From NCBI GenBank assembly GCA_914767715.1, contig OU612070.1, positions 19,458,025 through 19,522,024 of the forward strand: 64,000 bases of DNA, read 5' to 3'. The notes below the pieces were generated by a model that was not told the origin of the DNA, ran no database searches, and saw nothing but the letters and a program-made list of their open reading frames with translations. This stretch comes from Membranipora membranacea (lineage: Eukaryota; Bryozoa; Gymnolaemata; Cheilostomatida; Membraniporidae). Shown piece by piece: positions 62,301-64,000 of the stretch. A program made the position numbers and the translations under genes. Every line of letters starts with the position of its first letter. Position 1 is the stretch's first letter.

Positions 62301-63744
62301 TGCGGTATGTGTTGAACATTTTAACAATGGTTGAATGTTTTAATAATGGTGGAATAATGGTCATCAGTAGAATTATACAGTAAGTCCATGTCTCTAGCTA
62401 ACATGTCTCTATTATTAGGCTTAAAATCTATATCTAACTGATCTAATGAGGTTTCAGAGTTCATTTCAAATTTCATATCAAATGACATAATATTATCAAT
62501 AAATCTGTATTGCATAAAGCAGAGACCATCTCACATAATAATGGTGTTAATTTAAACATAAATGGATTGACCACACCATCCTTCTCAAAGGGAGAAAATC
62601 TGATGCGCATTCCCATTGTAAAACTTGTTTGTGTAACCGCTTATTGCTTTCTTTGCCTATATATATAATATATATACAAATAATATTATGTGTTATTATC
62701 ATATATTGTATTGTAGCATACACCACTTAGTAGTGACCTCTGGTTATATCTCATACTTTCTACGAATGGCGAGAGAAGAAGATTTCACATTCCCATCCGT
62801 CAAGACGGTTTTGCTAGCAGGACAACTTTTCTCAGAACAGTTCAAGCAGGACATACTGAAATACATCGGTGCTATACCCTGGGTAGGGCCTTGTTTTGAT
62901 TTGCGGGTGCTCAGCATTAGGGTCGATCAAGTTTAATCCATTTGCCTGCATTCCAGTTGCTCCCTTACACTGGTCACGTTGCAGGCAAAGGTCTGCAGCA
63001 TGACCAGTGTAGGGGGAGCAACTCTGAATGCAGGCAATTGGACCAAATTGATGGATCAAACTTGATTGAGTCTAGCTTTGATCAAAAGAATCAGCTTTAC
63101 TTAAGTGCCTTAAGTGTGGCCACCCTCAAAAAAATAGAATTTGACTTGGGTCGTCACCTCATTCCCCTTTGGAGAAACTGAGGCAACATTTATTGATTCA
63201 TTGTCTACCAACCACAGATACACATGCAATCATGTATCACATTTTTGCATTTAGCTTGAATTTGTCAGCCCTGATTGGCTGTTGGGCTACCTAACTGCCA
63301 ATTAGGTTGGCTTATGATCTTAGCGTTCCTTGTAACGACTTTATATATATTGCATTGTTGCATCAACCATCATCCGAAGATGTTCTCCCTGACCCTGATG
63401 TGAAAAGAAACCAAAACAAAAAAACCCAATGAAATAAAATCAAGGGAGTGAAACTCAATTCAATGAAAACAAATGATTTGACAATGCAAATTTTAATGTA
63501 TGTATAGTTGTTGATGAACGAAGATGTTGAGGTAGGTTGTTAAAAGAAGTAGTTGTATGAATCAAGAATACATTCTCTCCTTTCCAAGTGATGGTGACTG
63601 ATGACTGAGTTTTAAGTTTTTTTGTTTTAGACAATGTATGGTCAGTCCGAGGTGATGAATATATCTCTAACTTCATTAGCTGACACAGCCGAGGCCAGAA
63701 AGCAGCGGATGGCTGCTAGTATGCTGCCCATGTATAATACCGAG
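56392..63744 (+). CDS. ANL-superfamily acyl-CoA synthetase-like enzyme (5' part, 9 exons, 391 aa, incomplete)
   Basis: Exons 56392-56565, 58555-58686, 59107-59160, 59621-59709, 60081-60261, 60936-61025, 61996-62168, 62717-62882 and 63631-63744 are in frame; the gene continues past the window. This superfamily (acyl-CoA synthetases, coumarate ligases, luciferases) activates a carboxylic acid with ATP to an acyl-AMP and usually passes it to CoA. The A3 phosphate-binding motif is split by an intron: FSS|GSTGKPK (about 208-217). The A5-type motif is MYGQSE (about 355-360). YLKDVWNK|VDEYAKGMLAIG and LKRGDTMASMALLSVEALYL give the typical N-terminal start. The substrate cannot be told because the C-terminal lid domain is outside the window. 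The start at 56392 (MEATQGEK) is preferred; the frame is open upstream to 56275. The first intron holds a minisatellite. Confidence 0.85.
57216..57468 (+). repeat. CCCACACTA 9-bp minisatellite, about 28 copies
   Basis: A nearly perfect array of CCCACACTA units over 253 bp in the first intron of the ANL gene. The complementary strand has GGG tracts every nine bases (GTGTGGGTA). Because the unit is a multiple of three, all six frames stay open, giving artificial repeat peptides. These are not genes. Confidence 0.97.
58765..58801. repeat. hairpin (TTGTCACGCGGCTACT stem)
   Basis: TTGTCACGCGGCTACT pairs with AGTTGCTGCGTGACAA (two mismatches) around a 5-bp A-rich loop. It shares its core with hairpins at 5183 and 20264. 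Intronic in the ANL gene. Confidence 0.7.
60713..60912 (+). repeat. degenerate TGTTACTGTTGA-type minisatellite
   Basis: Roughly 6- and 12-bp units of ATGTTACTGTTA / ATGTTACTGCTG repeat over 200 bp just before the exon that carries the A3 motif of the ANL gene. The frames through it (Val/Thr or Leu/Met repeats) are artefacts. Confidence 0.9.
61061..61195 (+). repeat. SINE-like repeat with U2 snRNA-like head, copy B
   Basis: Starts with a U2-like TTTCTTGGCCTATTGGCTAA followed by GATCAAAGTGTC, then the same body as copy A: TTTTTGGCAGCTTGCTGCAC, and AGGAGGTCCTCTATGGCCTC, ending in CACCTCTAGGATGCATTA. It lies in intron 6 of the ANL gene, about 40 bp after a donor site. Confidence 0.7.
62925..63066. 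mobile_element. palindromic MITE, relative of 41076-41174
   Basis: GATCAAGTTTAATCCATTTG at the left pairs with AATTGATGGATCAAACTTGAT at the right, with inner pairs GCCTGCATTC / GAATGCAGGC and GTTGCTCCC / GGGAGCAAC. It lies in the eighth intron of the ANL gene. No coding capacity. Confidence 0.8.
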
Positions 63745-64000
63745 GTGAATCAAAGCTTATACTTGCTTGTGTTGTGTTTGCATTTGTTAGACAGCCTCAT
63801 CTCCATTTTCATTTGCATTCGTTAGCTGACACTAGAGCACATTTCCAATTCAGTCGAATTTTGCTAATGCACGTGCGACTAAATGCGGAATGCAGATGCG
63901 CATTTAGAAATGGTCCAACCCCTGGTTGTGTGCTGACTCGAGTCCCACTCTGCACGATCCCTCACCCTGGGGAATGTCTGGTAGGGAGGGGGGCTCAGAC

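Noticed and set aside
1-64000. CRISPR arrays, prokaryotic operons, prophage or toxin genes
   Set aside because: No spaced direct repeats of that kind; genes have introns and animal families throughout.

Overview
This is nuclear DNA of an invertebrate animal. Protein-coding genes are split by short introns (mostly 0.3-1 kb) with GT-AG borders. There is a nuclear tRNA gene, and there are foldback elements and a snRNA-like repeat. Gene content (PRPF3, PIGH, BCL-2 family, rhodopsin-type receptors) is metazoan. About ten genes in 64 kb and an AT-rich base composition suggest a compact genome such as a placozoan, cnidarian or other marine invertebrate. I cannot name the species. I traced all exon chains by hand by matching splice sites and intron phases, and every chain closes in frame.

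Layout. 0.6-8.7 kb (+): a BH3-only, BMF-like gene with large introns. 10.4-16.9 kb (-): an ankyrin-repeat protein with a basic, disordered tail. 20.8-24.2 kb (-): a BCL-2 family gene with a tRNA-Thr(TGT) gene on the opposite strand inside one intron. 25.4-34.9 kb (-): PRPF3, a U4/U6 snRNP protein, in 15 exons. One exon acceptor lies inside a miniature transposon terminus, and one intron holds an extra small reading frame interrupted by a single TAA. 36.3-39.9 kb (+): PIGH, a subunit of the first GPI-anchor enzyme, head-to-head with PRPF3 and carrying a 653-bp palindromic element in its last intron. 40.7-45.3 kb (-): an acidic protein with two HMG boxes. 46.5-47.6 and 53.0-54.1 kb (-): two nearly identical single-exon rhodopsin-type receptors from a segmental duplication, the second cut short by a stop codon. 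56.4 kb to the right edge (+): an ANL-superfamily (AMP-binding) enzyme, incomplete at its 3' end.

The most notable points are: a BH3-only gene about 12 kb from a BCL-2 family gene, which could be a small apoptosis cluster; a PRPF3 splice acceptor apparently supplied by a transposon terminus; two copies of a repeat whose head matches the 5' end of U2 snRNA; and the tRNA-like palindrome inside PIGH. The genes otherwise serve unrelated housekeeping or receptor roles and are not an operon or a single pathway. All functional names rest on reading motifs by eye; no database search was run.
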